64,000 bases of DNA from Chrysomallon squamiferum (Eukaryota; Mollusca; Gastropoda; Neomphalida; Peltospiridae). Within the stretch, counting starts at the first letter, position 1. Every line of letters starts with the position of its first letter. The notes beneath the pieces are model-generated. The model ran no database searches, was not told the DNA's origin, and was given only the letters and a program-made list of their open reading frames with translations. The DNA lies in the NCBI GenBank assembly GCA_012295275.1, contig CM022679.1, positions 23,136,952 to 23,200,951 on the forward strand. The letters run 5' to 3'. Both the position numbers and the translations under genes were made by a program. Below are positions 1 to 10,803 of the stretch, one piece after another.

Positions 1-105
1 TACTACTACTACTACTAATAATAGTATTAGAAATAGTAGTAGTGGAATTATTGTTGTTATTGTTGTTGTTATTACTTTTCCAAATATATAATTAATATTT
101 TGTAG

Positions 106-366
106 GACTACGATGGCATACAGGCTGATCTGCATGGAAGGTATGTTATTAGAAAATTGTAAGTTTACTAACACATCGCATGGCCCACTATCAGAATATA
201 ACAAAATAATGTGAACATAAAAACAGTGAATAATTTACATCCAGCAAAATAATATTTTAAATAGATTAACGTTAGAGGAACGGGATTTTGAAATGTTGCC
301 GGATCATACAGAAATCCGGAATAGTCTCACGATTTTATTCGCATAGTTGATGAGTAACGTACATTG

Positions 367-406
<40 letters not shown>

Positions 407-862
407 GCTGTTGTTGTTGTTGTTGTTGTTGTTGTTGATATTGTTGTTGTTATTATTAGATTCATAAAAGGTAGTAAAAGAGTCAAATTACTTTTATGAT
501 AGTCTACAAAATATTTGTTTCAATCTTTAGGTGTAGCAAAGTATGCACATTATTATTATGTTCTTGTTGTTTTTATGTGTTGTCGTTTTTGTTGTTGTTG
601 TTGTTGTTGTTTTTGTTGTTGTTTTTTTTTGTTTGTTTTCTTTACCTAATTGTTTCAAAGTCTGTGCATTATAAGGTATTACAAAACTATTGTTTTATGA
701 TTTAACAGATGGAAATGCATTGTATGTAAAGACAAGCGAGTCACAATCGTTTTCCTGCCCTGTGAACACGTTTGCTGCTGTGACGATTGTGCGTCCAGAC
801 AGCGACGTTGCCCAGATTGTGGAAGGATAATCCAGTCAACTCGTCCGACTGTCCTCTTTTAA
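106..862 (+). CDS. 3' end of a RING-finger protein gene (last two coding exons)
   Basis: Two exons fit in phase: 106-140 (acceptor tttgtag, donor AG|gtatgt, encoding DYDGIQADLHG plus two bases) and 709-862 (acceptor ttaacag, stop TAA at 860-862). The second exon encodes a C3HC4 RING at the extreme C-terminus: WKCIVC, then FLPCEH, HVCCCDDC and finally CPDC, ending TVLF. Spacing and the terminal position resemble the C-terminal RING of IAP proteins, which acts as an E3 ubiquitin ligase module. That likeness is family knowledge, not a search result. The rest of the gene lies to the left of the window. The WKC start of the module resembles the LWKC start of the zinc module in the DED-kinase gene at 19956-30968, so the two may be paralogues. 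A possible polyadenylation signal AATAAA lies at 1223. Confidence 0.75.
369..460. repeat. (ATT)n/(GTT)n microsatellite
   Basis: Trinucleotide tract of ATT repeats passing into TTG repeats, inside the last intron of the RING gene. A related TTG-rich tract sits at about 588-630. The low-complexity frames here are not genes. Confidence 0.9.
709..862 (+). CDS. terminal exon encoding a C3HC4 RING
   Basis: The exon starts with one base completing an Arg codon, then reads WKCIVCKDKR. All eight zinc ligands of a C3HC4 RING are present: the CxxC pair, C-x-H in PCEH, CCDDC after three residues, and the final CPDC. The frame has no start codon of its own and stops at 860-862. Confidence 0.78.
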
Positions 863-1015
863 AGATGACGATGTGATGAACTTTGAATCTCATGTAAAAA
901 ATGTACCAAAGAATTTGAATCGATTTTTTGAGTTTCACACTAACAATTTTAAATGCTGAAGTCCAATTTTCTAGTACAGTACTCAATAGTAACCGACTAA
1001 TACAAAATACTTTTC

Positions 1016-1055
<40 letters not shown>

Positions 1056-2580
1056 TTACTACTATTAGCAGTACCACTAATACAACGACAACTTCTACTA
1101 CAGCTACAACCAGTTACTTGTATATGGTTTTATGGCAAATTAGTATTTCCAGGATATTAAGAAGACACGCCTATAATATATGAAAGCTTATATACAGTTT
1201 TCTCTTATCAGAGGTTGGTTTTAATAAAATAATCAGTAGTAAATTTATGATATACATAATTGTATAGTAGGATATTTATTGGTAATCATGCAGACACAAT
1301 TTGACAAAAAACAAACTATCAAAGAGTATGTAATAAAAAAATATAATTATAGTACGTTAAGTGATGTGTATATTTTGTAACAAACGTAACAAAGAACATT
1401 TTAAAACAAATCAAATAACTTGATTACTTTGTTACACATAACCTTTGTAAACAAATTGTAGGTTTTATCATAAAAGTAACGTGATTCTTCACAAGGTTTT
1501 ACCATCATACAAAAAGGCTTTCTGTATTTCTTTCCTTGTAAAATATATCAGATAATAATAATAATAATAATAATAATAATAGTAATTGCAATACCAGTAA
1601 TGCGAGAGGCAACAAGAACAATGATTAAACAATCAATAATAAATACATTATTAAGTGGAGTTAAATTAGCAAATATAGAACTAATATTAAAATAACATCT
1701 TGAAATTGTTTAATAAAATTTGGGTAGGTAAATAAATTAATAAATAAATAAAATAATGTTTGTTGCCCAGATTAGTGTTCAGTGGATTAAGTCAGTGAGT
1801 GAGAAAATAAAAGTGCTAATCAGAGCGAGCTGTTGTGAAATAGATCTGCGACCGTCACGCTCTCTGACAAAGCCAGGGCGTGTCTGTCGTTGAAAAGAGA
1901 CGAGGGAGGTAAAAGAAGGGGATCTCCAAACGATCACTCAGTCACTTTATTTATTAATTATTAATTAATTGTTTTGTATTTAGTGTATTTGCTTCATGTT
2001 TTGTTTGTTTTTTATTTGGTTATTTTAATTTTGATTTTTTTGTTTCGTTTTTCTTTTTTTTTTACTTGTTTCAATTAAAGTTTGTATTTTGTGTTGGTGA
2101 TGTCAATTGTTAGTGCAGCGAGGACTAGCTCTCTGTTTTTCGTAGCTGGTGTGAATTCGATTTTCAGCTCTTAAGATGTGTCATGTTAACCTCTATTCTT
2201 CGAATAGCAGACCTACTATGTCTGACAAGATTTAAGTTAAAAATGTAGAAAATATTAGGTCAGTTTAAATTAAGAAAATATTAAAAAAAAAAAAAATACA
2301 TCTTTCATTTTCCTTTTTTTAAAATGTTATTTAATTAGTTATTTGATCTTGTTTGCTTTATTTATTTATATGTATCTTTCTGAATACACTTATTTATTCC
2401 AGGAAAAATGCTTATATTGTGTTCAAATTACAAATAAGTACGTCATTTACGTTGCAAACGTTGTTATATGTTATTTTTCTGTATGATTGAATGAAACATA
2501 CCCAGATTTGAATAAACACTTTCCAATTCTTTTATAATAATAGTTTTCAACAGGACGATAACAAAAGCTGCTATTAGACA
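863..2580. other. stretch without a recognised gene, 3' of the RING gene
   Basis: AT-rich, with (TAA)n tracts at about 1018-1053 and 1554-1581. Positions 1740-1960 are noticeably less AT-rich and could be an exon, promoter or old repeat, but no frame there is convincing. A stretch near 1000-1150 resembles 3990-4110, so it belongs to the local duplications further right. Confidence 0.6.
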
Positions 2581-3740
2581 CAATATTAAAAGTTCACAGT
2601 TTTGCAAGTGGACTTTGTTTATTCAGAATATTATACAGAAGCAGTTTTTGTTATTATGCCTCTACTTAGATCAGTTTTATTCGTGTCACTGTATCCAAAG
2701 TACACAAACAGCAATAGCTCTACTATAAATAAATATCAGTGTATTTTGGCTGTAATGAAAGTAGTATATATTAACTTTAACATAAGTAATACTTAGCAAA
2801 TTAATCGATTGACTATAACATACGTGAAAATATTGTAAATTTTATATTTGTCTATCAGAAAATCTTTCTTGATTTATGAAGAGTGAGTTAAAATAAGAAA
2901 AATGTTTATTCAAATTTGTGCTGGTCTTATTGAGACACAGGACGAAGAAAGTTACTACAGAGAATTCTGCTGTACATAATCAAACGAGTAAAATATTTTA
3001 CTCTGTGTTTGTAGACATAAAACAAAAGAACTATGAATACATTGCAAAGTGTTTAGCAGAAACACTGTCTTGCGAACTGTGATAATTTCATTGATAACAG
3101 CAATCATGTTGCAGCATCAGACATAGTCACGAGTTCTGATATCTAGCACTGAGCTGCATGTGCTCTCGGTGTCTGGAAAACAGTCACAATTCTTATATAA
3201 CAAAATGCATGGGTTTGTGGAGTACTGAATGTGTCATCTTACTATGCATGGGTTTGTGGAGTACTGAATGTGTCATCTTACTATGCATGGGTTTGTGGAG
3301 TACTGAATGTGTCATCTTACTATGCATGGGTTTGTGGAGTACTGAATGTGTCATCTGATAGATATTTGATAGAACATGCGGCTCAATCACCAACATTAAG
3401 ATCAAAGAACATTAACAAAAAATTCTGATAAAATGTGTTCAATCTATCTTTCATTGTCAATATATTTCTTAATTAAAATTTGTGACTTTTTTCCTGTTTA
3501 TTTTTTAAAGTTTTTTTTTCTTTTTTTGTGTATGACTTTATCTTAGATTCGTGCTTTCCACGTTTCTGATTTTTTAAGTGAAACAGTAAATTTAATGTGT
3601 GAATTACAACATATACTAATAACTGTATCAAAAGTCTGAATGCGTGATAGTGCTTTTTTGTTTACTCATCACCAACTTTTTAACAGGAAGGTTTTGACTT
3701 AATTGTGTAAGTAGTAGCAATAAAAATATATCTTTTTTAA
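2580..3740. repeat. left copy of an imperfect local duplication
   Basis: Segments here recur at 4550-5330 and 6370-6840: the stretch after 2590 matches that after 6382 (shared cagaatattata followed by gaagcagttttt), and the stretch 3540-3740 matches 5125-5330 (shared aaaagtctgaatgcgtgata). The copies differ by many substitutions and small indels, so the duplication is old. No open frame is kept between copies, which argues against coding function. Confidence 0.7.
3205..3356. repeat. 39-bp minisatellite, four copies
   Basis: The unit begins atgcatgggtttgtggagta and repeats every 39 bases at 3205, 3244, 3283 and 3322. Because 39 is divisible by three, all frames stay open through it, which explains the repetitive predicted peptides here; they are not evidence of a gene. 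The same unit recurs at 4571. Confidence 0.95.
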
Positions 3741-4275
3741 ATCAATTGTGTTGTGAGTTTCACTTTTATGTACATAGCCATTTATGTATATTTTATGAAC
3801 TAAGAGAATTCAAGCTGATCATGCTATAGAACTGGTTAAAAAAGAAAAAGAAAAAAGATAAGAAGAAGAGGAAGAAAAACCTAAAGAAGTTTTCTTAGAA
3901 CGCTCATAAATCTCTTTACCTAAGATGAATGTTCACTCAGTGTGATGGTGGTGATGATAATAATAATGTGACTTACATAACTAATTGAAATCAGCTAATA
4001 ATAATAATAGTTTTATTATTAGTACTATCACTAATTACAACGACGACTTCTACTACTACTATTACTACTAGATACTTGTATATGGTATTATGGCAAAATA
4101 TAGATTTTAATAAGTAGATTAAAATGAGATAAAGCTGGACATAAATAAAAGTTAAATTCAACTGTAGTACTGATTATATGCATATACCACTACTAATAAA
4201 TACTTCAACAAAATATCCAAAACAATTATTTGTATTTATTTAACACCAGCAGGTACTATATTTTTTCTATAATAA

Positions 4276-4276
<1 letters not shown>

Positions 4277-4355
<79 letters not shown>

Positions 4356-4386
4356 GCGCACACCCACACACACACACACACACACC
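4277..4386. repeat. (CA)n microsatellite
   Basis: About 110 bases of CA dinucleotides with a short CG-containing interruption near 4353. Confidence 0.97.
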
Positions 4387-4570
4387 TTATGTCATTCTTA
4401 ATTACAATATATTCATACTATTGCAATAAATAAAAGTGTACGTAAGTCCTTTCTGCATTTGTTCGTCCCAGTAAAGTCTGAACACCACAACAGTTCTCAA
4501 ATAACTGCACATTATTATTGACTTAATTCAGAGATCATTCTAGATCCTATAACAATTCTTATATAACAAA

Positions 4571-4698
4571 ATGCATGGGTTTGTGGAGTACTGAATGTGT
4601 CATCATACTATGCATGGGTTTGTGGAGTACTGAATGTGTCATCATACTATGCATGGGTTTGTGGAGTACTGAATGTGTCATCTTACTATGCATGGGGT
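4571..4698. repeat. second block of the 39-bp minisatellite
   Basis: Copies begin at 4571, 4610 and 4649 with a partial fourth at 4688; the first two carry catcatact where the block at 3205 has catcttact. Both blocks follow the same leader ttcttatataacaaaatgca, so minisatellite and flank were duplicated together. Confidence 0.93.
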
Positions 4699-4699
4699 G

Positions 4700-5473
4700 A
4701 TTGTTAAGCTTATTGATTAGTTCAATTAGGCAGGATTAAAAAAAGAGGCTTCATCTAGCTTAGTGATTAGGATAGACTTAAACTAAGGGCTTCCTTCTGT
4801 AAATGATTTATAAAATGTCCCAGGTTAAAATGTGTTTCACTACATATTCTCCAACTTGCTCTAGTATCAAGTAGTATGTTTAATATGGAAGTTATTCATA
4901 GCAATAAGGGTGGTAACAAAATCTGTTATGAGGGTTCATGTATACTGCGGCAGAATATTTTTCGTGATATCAGGTGAAACATCCGCCTAAACCATCAACA
5001 TTAACAAAAAATTCTGACAAAAGGTGTTTAATCTATCTTTCTTAACAATATATTTCTTTTTTAAAAATTGTGACTTTTCCCTGTTGTTTTTTTTAGTTGT
5101 TTTTTTTTTTTTTTTTTACTGTGACTTTTTCCTAGATTCGTGCTTTTCACGTTTCTGATTTTTAAAAGTGAAATAGTAAATTTAATGTGTTAATTACAAC
5201 ATGTACTAATAACTGTATCAAAAGTCTGAATGCGTGATAGTGGTTTTTTGTTTACTCATCACCAACTTTATAACAGGAAGGTTTTGACTTAATTGTGTAA
5301 GTAGTAGCAATAAGAATATATCATTTTTAAATCAATTGTGTTGAGAATTTCCTTCTATATGTACATAGAAATTTACGCATATTGTTTTTTTTTTTTTTTT
5401 TTTTTTGAGTGTAACTTTTTTCCTGTGACTTTTCTTAGATTCATGCTTTCCACGTTTCTGATTTTAATAATAA

Positions 5474-5528
<55 letters not shown>

Positions 5529-6903
5529 TGACTTACACAACTAATTCAAATCAGCTAACAGCCACTGTAGACGTCATTACGTAGATTCAAGATAAGCTGG
5601 ACATAAAAAAGAACAGGAGAAAAACACGTGCAGCCATCTTTAAAGATGATCGTCTAAAGAGGACAATTTAACCATCTTGAAATGTCTATCAACTGATGCC
5701 GGACATTTCTGTGAACTAAAAAAAAAACTGGATATTTTCATTAAATTGTTACACAAACTCAAAAGCTTACAGATCTTGCTCATGGACTATATACTGATTT
5801 TAATAAATGAAGTTATGAAATATCCAAGTGAAAACAAAATGTTTCATAAATTCTCTGAAAATGATAGGGATTTCTGAAAACTCCTTGTGTCAGAATTTTT
5901 CAGTACAATATACATGATAAATCAGTTAAGCTTAAGAATAAAATGTAAAACAAACCAATAAACAAACAATAACAAAACAAAGTAAAAATATACCTAGAAT
6001 ATGTCAGTTATTTTTTATTCTGTGTAATTTTTTGAGAATACTCATATATATATATATATTTTTTTTTTTCGTCATGGTTTTAAGAAAAGTAAGAAAAAAA
6101 GTCGAATTCTAAAACTTCTGTTTTTTTTTTCAAGATATATCTCAAGATGTTTTCTACTCAGTTTAAAAACATACGCAGACCAGTTTTTATTTCTGAAACA
6201 TTTTAGAATGATTTTCTATTTTAATCTGAGAAAAATCGTCAGATGCAATATTTCTGGTATTTTATAATTCTAGATTTATATTTTTTATTTAGAGCCTATT
6301 TATTTATGAGAAGGAATCAGTGAAAACTTTACACCACTTTTCACAGGGCGGTAAATAAAAAAAGGCTAAGTTAGACTCAATATGAAAGTTCACAGCCTTG
6401 GTAAGTGGACCTGTGTATTCAGAATATTATACGGAAGCAGTTTTATTATTGTCCCAATATTTAGACTGGTTTTATTCGTGTCAGAGTTGGTTTTATGGAC
6501 AATATACAGGGAAAAATCCAAAGATTCCACTTTTAATGCTGTTTTAATACCAGAATATTCCAATGAAAATACAACAAGAAGAAATAAAGTTCAATGTCAT
6601 TTTACTGTAATGAAAGTAATATATTTTAACATTATTATATTTTATGCGTCAAAGTTAATCGACTGAGTATAAGTTATATGAAAATATTACAAATATTTAT
6701 ATTTGTATCAGAAAATATTTCTAGATTTATGGAGAATGAGTTCAAGTAATAAAAATGGAACTAATATTAAATTGACACCATTTAGAAAATGCTTATCAAA
6801 TCTGAGCTGATTTTATTAAGACATAAGAAGTTACCAGATGGGAAAGTTTGCCGTAAACAATATATTACTTGTTATATGTACAATATTTAGTCAATTTAAC
6901 AAA
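4700..6903. other. stretch without a recognised gene, with local repeat copies
   Basis: Holds the right-hand copies of the 2.6-3.7 kb sequence, poly(T) tracts near 5100 and 5385, and a (TAA)n tract at about 5467-5527. A short frame starting at 6838 (MGKFAVNNILLVIC...) looks like a signal peptide and runs into the N gap. Its start context is weak and it may be chance. Confidence 0.5.
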
Positions 6904-7103
6904 NNNNNNNNNNNNNNNNNNNNNNNNNNNNNNNNNNNNNNNNNNNNNNNNNNNNNNNNNNNNNNNNNNNNNNNNNNNNNNNNNNNNNNNNNNNNNNNNN
7001 NNNNNNNNNNNNNNNNNNNNNNNNNNNNNNNNNNNNNNNNNNNNNNNNNNNNNNNNNNNNNNNNNNNNNNNNNNNNNNNNNNNNNNNNNNNNNNNNNNNN
7101 NNN
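6904..7103. other. assembly gap of 200 N
   Basis: Exactly 200 unknown bases, the usual sign of a gap of arbitrary size. Sequence to the right resumes inside a tandem-array unit, so the true gap may hide more units. Confidence 0.98.
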
Positions 7104-7364
7104 CTTTATTTATTCATTATTTTATTTTATATTTTTAAATATTTCATTTGGTGAAAAGTTCATTGGTTCATTGTTCTTGTGTGTACTCTTTTTAACTTTG
7201 TTGTGGAGAACAATGGCTAATGAACCTGAAATCTGCAGTAAGTATATCTGTCTGTCTTTCTGTAGAGAACAAGTCATTATGACAAATGATATAAATATGT
7301 TGGTTGATAAGTGTTTGTTGTCATAACAAGTACAAAACATTATTTTGTCCAATAATCTTGACCT
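7104..7364 (+). repeat. right end of a first-exon array unit, cut by the gap
   Basis: Matches the last ~260 bases of the 1.78-kb units at 41-56 kb, including the family first exon at 7213-7237 (ATG GCT AAT GAA CCT..., donor GCA|gtaagt). The rest of this unit lies in or beyond the N gap. Confidence 0.9.
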
Positions 7365-8089
7365 GTGTGTTTCTAAACTGGCTTGCTCTTAAATTTTCTG
7401 ACATAACTACGGTAAGTTCAGGGCATGAAATTACAGGCAAAAAGTAGCTATAGAATATTTCTGTTTATGCTGGAAATGCACGTATATTGATTACTATATT
7501 TGTGGTCATAAACTGTTCTTTTATATTTACCCCAAATATTTAGTAAGAAGCATTTCAGGTTTAAATGCTAAACCATAACAAATTATATAAAAACTAGATG
7601 ATTCATTTATCTGTTCAGTTTTATTTAAATATGATGCAGTATTAAAACTACATGAAATATAATGTCACAATATATTATTGTCTCCATGCATGAATTGAAG
7701 TAACTTAGCTACTTGTGTTATGTTTATAGACAAAGCCATCACCAGCAGTAATCATTTGGGTTTTATCAGAACAATTTTTTTAGGTTGGGCTGTTGCCCAT
7801 GAATATCATAAAATGCATCAAACATAATCATAAATGCTTCTATGCTACAAACAAACTCAAAGCAAATACTAAGCTAAGAAAACTTGTACATTTCTGCTTA
7901 AAATATGACCCTAACACACCTGCACCTTTAATTGCTCATAGATATATGATTATAGAGATATTATTCCCCCTAATATCTTTCTGGAATCGGCTCTGAGGAT
8001 TAGCCAAGTTTCTGTATTGCAGATGATTATGATTAAACATGAAATGCCTTTTGTCCTAGGTAACATGTATATTTGACATGAGTCTAGAT

Positions 8090-8215
8090 CAGGGTTAAGC
8101 CTCCTTTTTTGAGAGCTAGATAGCTATGCAGTGTTTTGGAGGAGGGCCAAGACACACACAAGTACGCCCAAGACACACACAAGTACGCCGATCTCTCTCT
8201 CTCTCTCTCTCTCTG

Positions 8216-8293
<78 letters not shown>

Positions 8294-8451
8294 TATTCTC
8301 TCTTGGATATTGAGCACCAAAAAGGGATTTTAGGAAAGGAAGGCTCCTTTGGTCTGGAGGTTTAAAGAAAAACAACAAAGTTAATGTAATAATTGGTGTC
8401 CATGTGTTCAATTGGCGGGCTGACTAAAATCCCTAGGGTTGCCATCACCTG
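8090..8451. mobile_element. non-autonomous hAT-type element, terminal unit copy
   Basis: Flanked by a perfect 8-bp target duplication gtctagat at 8082-8089 and 8452-8459. The ends are CAGGGTTAAGCCTCC and, inverted, CAGGTGATGGCAACC; the array copies have the more canonical left end CAGGGGTCGGCAACC. There is no transposase frame. The inside carries an expanded CT/CA tract, so this copy is 362 bp against about 248 bp in the array. Confidence 0.8.
8190..8291. repeat. (CT)n(CA)n microsatellite with a duplicated leader
   Basis: Two copies of an AAGACACACACAAGTACGCC leader at about 8149-8189 precede a CT tract and a long CA tract, all inside the hAT element. The same structure, with different tract lengths, is at 56525-56644. 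Confidence 0.92.
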
Positions 8452-9103
8452 GTCTAGATGTTATCAACTACAGTTAGAAAATATTAAGAAAATTTAATGT
8501 CTCTGTATTAGTGGTAACAGAGAGGTTTTTAATTTGTTATTCTGATGAAATTAATACAAAATTGAAATTGTCACTGTGTAGTAATACCAGGTCACTAATT
8601 TATAATACATAAGTGTAAAAAATCAAGTTACTTCTGTAAAGAAAGGTATGCTGTGCTATTTAATGTTGTTATATTTATAAAGTACACATTAGTTGACTCT
8701 ATACTGTTTATAAAAAAAAAAAAAAAAAACATTGCTGTAATTTTCAGAAAAAAGTTACTCCAGTTATGGCATTTTACTTGACCTTGCCCATATAAGTATA
8801 TACAAGTACAAATTTGAAAACATATGCATGTACATGCACAAGTACACACTCATGCATATTCACACACACACACATAACAATTTCTCACATATCTTTTGAT
8901 GTGGCACAAATAACCAGTTACTGTTAAATCTGAACAGTTATTAATGTATATTCTCTGTATCTGTATTTGTTGGAACAATTGAAAATGTCTTAAACTTTAT
9001 TTATTCATTATTTTATTTTATATTTTTAACTATTTCATTTAGGTGAAAAGTGCATTGGTTCATTGTTGCAGTGTGTACTCTTTTAACTGTTATTGGGAGA
9101 ACA

Positions 9104-9128
9104 ATGGCTAATGAACCCGATATCTGCA
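9104..9128 (+). CDS. family first coding exon copy (MANEPDIC)
   Basis: ATG in a good context (acaATGG), eight codons plus one base, then donor gtaagt. Length and phase equal those of the true first exon at 19956-19980, so it could splice to the DED exon at 20183 in frame. Whether it is used is unknown; the nearest downstream exon is the decayed G-loop exon at 9874, also in phase. Confidence 0.55.
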
Positions 9129-9255
9129 GTAAGTATGTCTGTCTGTCTTTCTGTAGTGAACAAGTCATTATGACAAATGAAATAAATATGTTGGTTGATA
9201 AGTGTTTATTGTCATTAGAAGTACAAAACCTTATTTTGTCTGATAACCTTGACCT

Positions 9256-10330
9256 ATTGCAGAAACCAGTAATCATTGCATGATATAAGAAAAATTATTG
9301 AAAAAAAAAAAGCAGTTAGTGTGTGTGTGTATGAATTAGATATTACAAATCTTATTGTCGATTATAAATAAGATTATCAAATGTTAAAGTGAATTTAACT
9401 TGACTTACATATCAATTATATAATTGTCATACAGTGTTCACCGTTAAATATTTCCAGTCAAAATAGTATCTAGCTAAATGGCAGTGGCAGTTTTACATTC
9501 ATTTTTCAGTTGTGAAAAATGACTGGGAAATTATATTTTAAAAGCAGATTTTCTTTGTTGAGTGTTACAATAATTTTAGATTCTGTGAGTTATTTTGAGG
9601 ATTAAAAAAAAACACCAAAAAAACCCACCAACATTATGATGAAAAAAAATATGTTTAATAATTGTGGATAAAAACAGTGTTTAGTGATGTAAATATGAAA
9701 ACAAAAAATATATATATATATATATATTGATTTCTGGTACATAGTTATTAATTATATCAACAGTATTTGATATAAAAAAATACTTAAAATTGTACAGTAT
9801 ATTAATGTATAATCATTTTCACTTAAGATAAACGTTGATGTGGTGAAGATGTGATCCAAATAAACTAGAATAGCATTGCCATGTCGGTGGCAGTCATCAC
9901 TGGTTCCTGGTAAGCCACTGTCGCACAAGGCACCAAGTTCTAAGGATAACTTGAAAGAGTCCATAGCTGGAGATAAAGATGGCCAACTTGACAACAACAT
10001 AGCCAAGAAGATGAGCATAACAGAAACTAATGAATATTTTAAGGAGGATAATAAATTGTGTTCTGCTGGAGGAGGAACAGTTTATAGAGGTTCAGATTTT
10101 GATTGCATGTTTAAATTTCATACACATGTAGAAAATCTAGCCACTTGTTTAAGACATTGCAAAACATGTTTCATGAAGTCTGCCACTTTCATTAATTTTT
10201 TCAGTTTTCTCAACCATCAGTAAAATTAAAATGTTGCCTATCTGTTTAATTTTCTTTTCTTTTCTTATGCTTTGTTATTCATCAAAAATTATTCCAAAAA
10301 ATATATATCACAATAACTTTTGCAATGGTA
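9256..10330 (+). pseudogene. decayed DED-kinase relative (DED exon and kinase exon lost)
   Basis: At 9256 the sequence jumps from intron 1-like DNA to a match with the last bases of the DED exon and its following intron (compare aaaccagtaatcattg with aaaccggtaatcattg at 20711), so the DED exon has been deleted. A phase-compatible exon, 9874-10089, matches the linker and G-loop exon of the main gene: KKMSITETNEYF, then LCSAGGGTVYRG where the main gene has LGAGGNGTVYKG. Intron sequence then matches until about 10325, where the exon carrying the catalytic lysine is missing. No later kinase exon is seen. It was therefore a relative of the main gene and cannot encode a working kinase; a short DED-less product remains possible. 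Confidence 0.8.
9874..10089 (+). pseudogene. linker and degenerate G-loop exon of the decayed copy
   Basis: 216 bases, starting with two bases and ending with one, exactly as in the homologous exon at 22337-22570. It stays open, but the glycine-rich loop has lost its first glycine (LCSAGG) and the N-terminal part of the linker has diverged heavily. Confidence 0.75.
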
Positions 10331-10710
10331 AAGCTTACCACATATTTTATTTTTTATTATTATTAATTATTATTTTATTTTATTTTTTTGGATTATTATT
10401 ATTATTATTTTTTTTTTTTTGGCATACACACATACAAAGCACAGAGCAAACACTTTGATGCTGCTGTTGTGAGGCTAGAATGCACATAGTTCATTATCCC
10501 ATCAAATTTGATAACTAATGTTTTAGACAAGCATGACTAAAATTCTTTTGAAAAAATAAAATGATTTAGACTGAAAAATCAAAAGCAAAAAAAAAAAAAA
10601 AAAAAAAATCTACAAATTAACACATTCTGACATTCTGAGGCCTGTTATTTTTATTCTATGGTTTTCTTAGGAAAAACTTCGGGATCTGAGGAAGAACAAG
10701 TGACAAGCAG

Positions 10711-10803
10711 GTGCTTTGCACTACTCGGTGGTTCCTTTTGATGAACAGGGTGTTCACTGGAGACGATCTTTAAACTTTGATGAGCATTTGGTAGCAGAAC
10801 ATG
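10711..10803 (+). CDS. candidate phase-1 symmetric exon, unknown product
   Basis: 93 bases between acceptor aagcag and donor G|gtgaga. It starts with two bases and ends with one, so it fits after the relic exon ending at 10089. It encodes a balanced, non-repetitive peptide beginning ALHYSVVPFDEQGVHWRR. It is kept at 59064-59156. I do not recognise the product, and the exon has no proven partner. Confidence 0.35.

Larger units (their letters stand above)
7365..9255 (+). repeat. terminal array unit, left macro-copy
   Basis: Diverged last unit of the first-exon array. It has the same order of elements as the regular units (candidate noncoding donor, hAT insertion, 5' UTR acceptor, first coding exon at 9104-9128) but is longer because of an expanded (CT)n(CA)n tract at about 8190-8291. 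Its first exon reads MANEPDIC instead of MANEPEIC. Beyond 9255 it continues directly into intron sequence of the decayed gene copy rather than into another unit. Confidence 0.88.

Noticed and set aside
1800-1910. Less AT-rich patch with a motif (gccagggcgtgtctgtc) resembling the reverse complement of 37997-38018
   Set aside because: Similarity is limited to about 20 bases, too little to call a SINE or shared promoter by eye.
6838-7326. 162-codon frame spanning the gap
   Set aside because: Continuity exists only because 200 Ns were read as open codons.
8084-8411. Cys/Val and His/Thr repeat peptides over the CA tract
   Set aside because: Translation of a CT/CA microsatellite on both strands; tract length differs between the two macro-copies.
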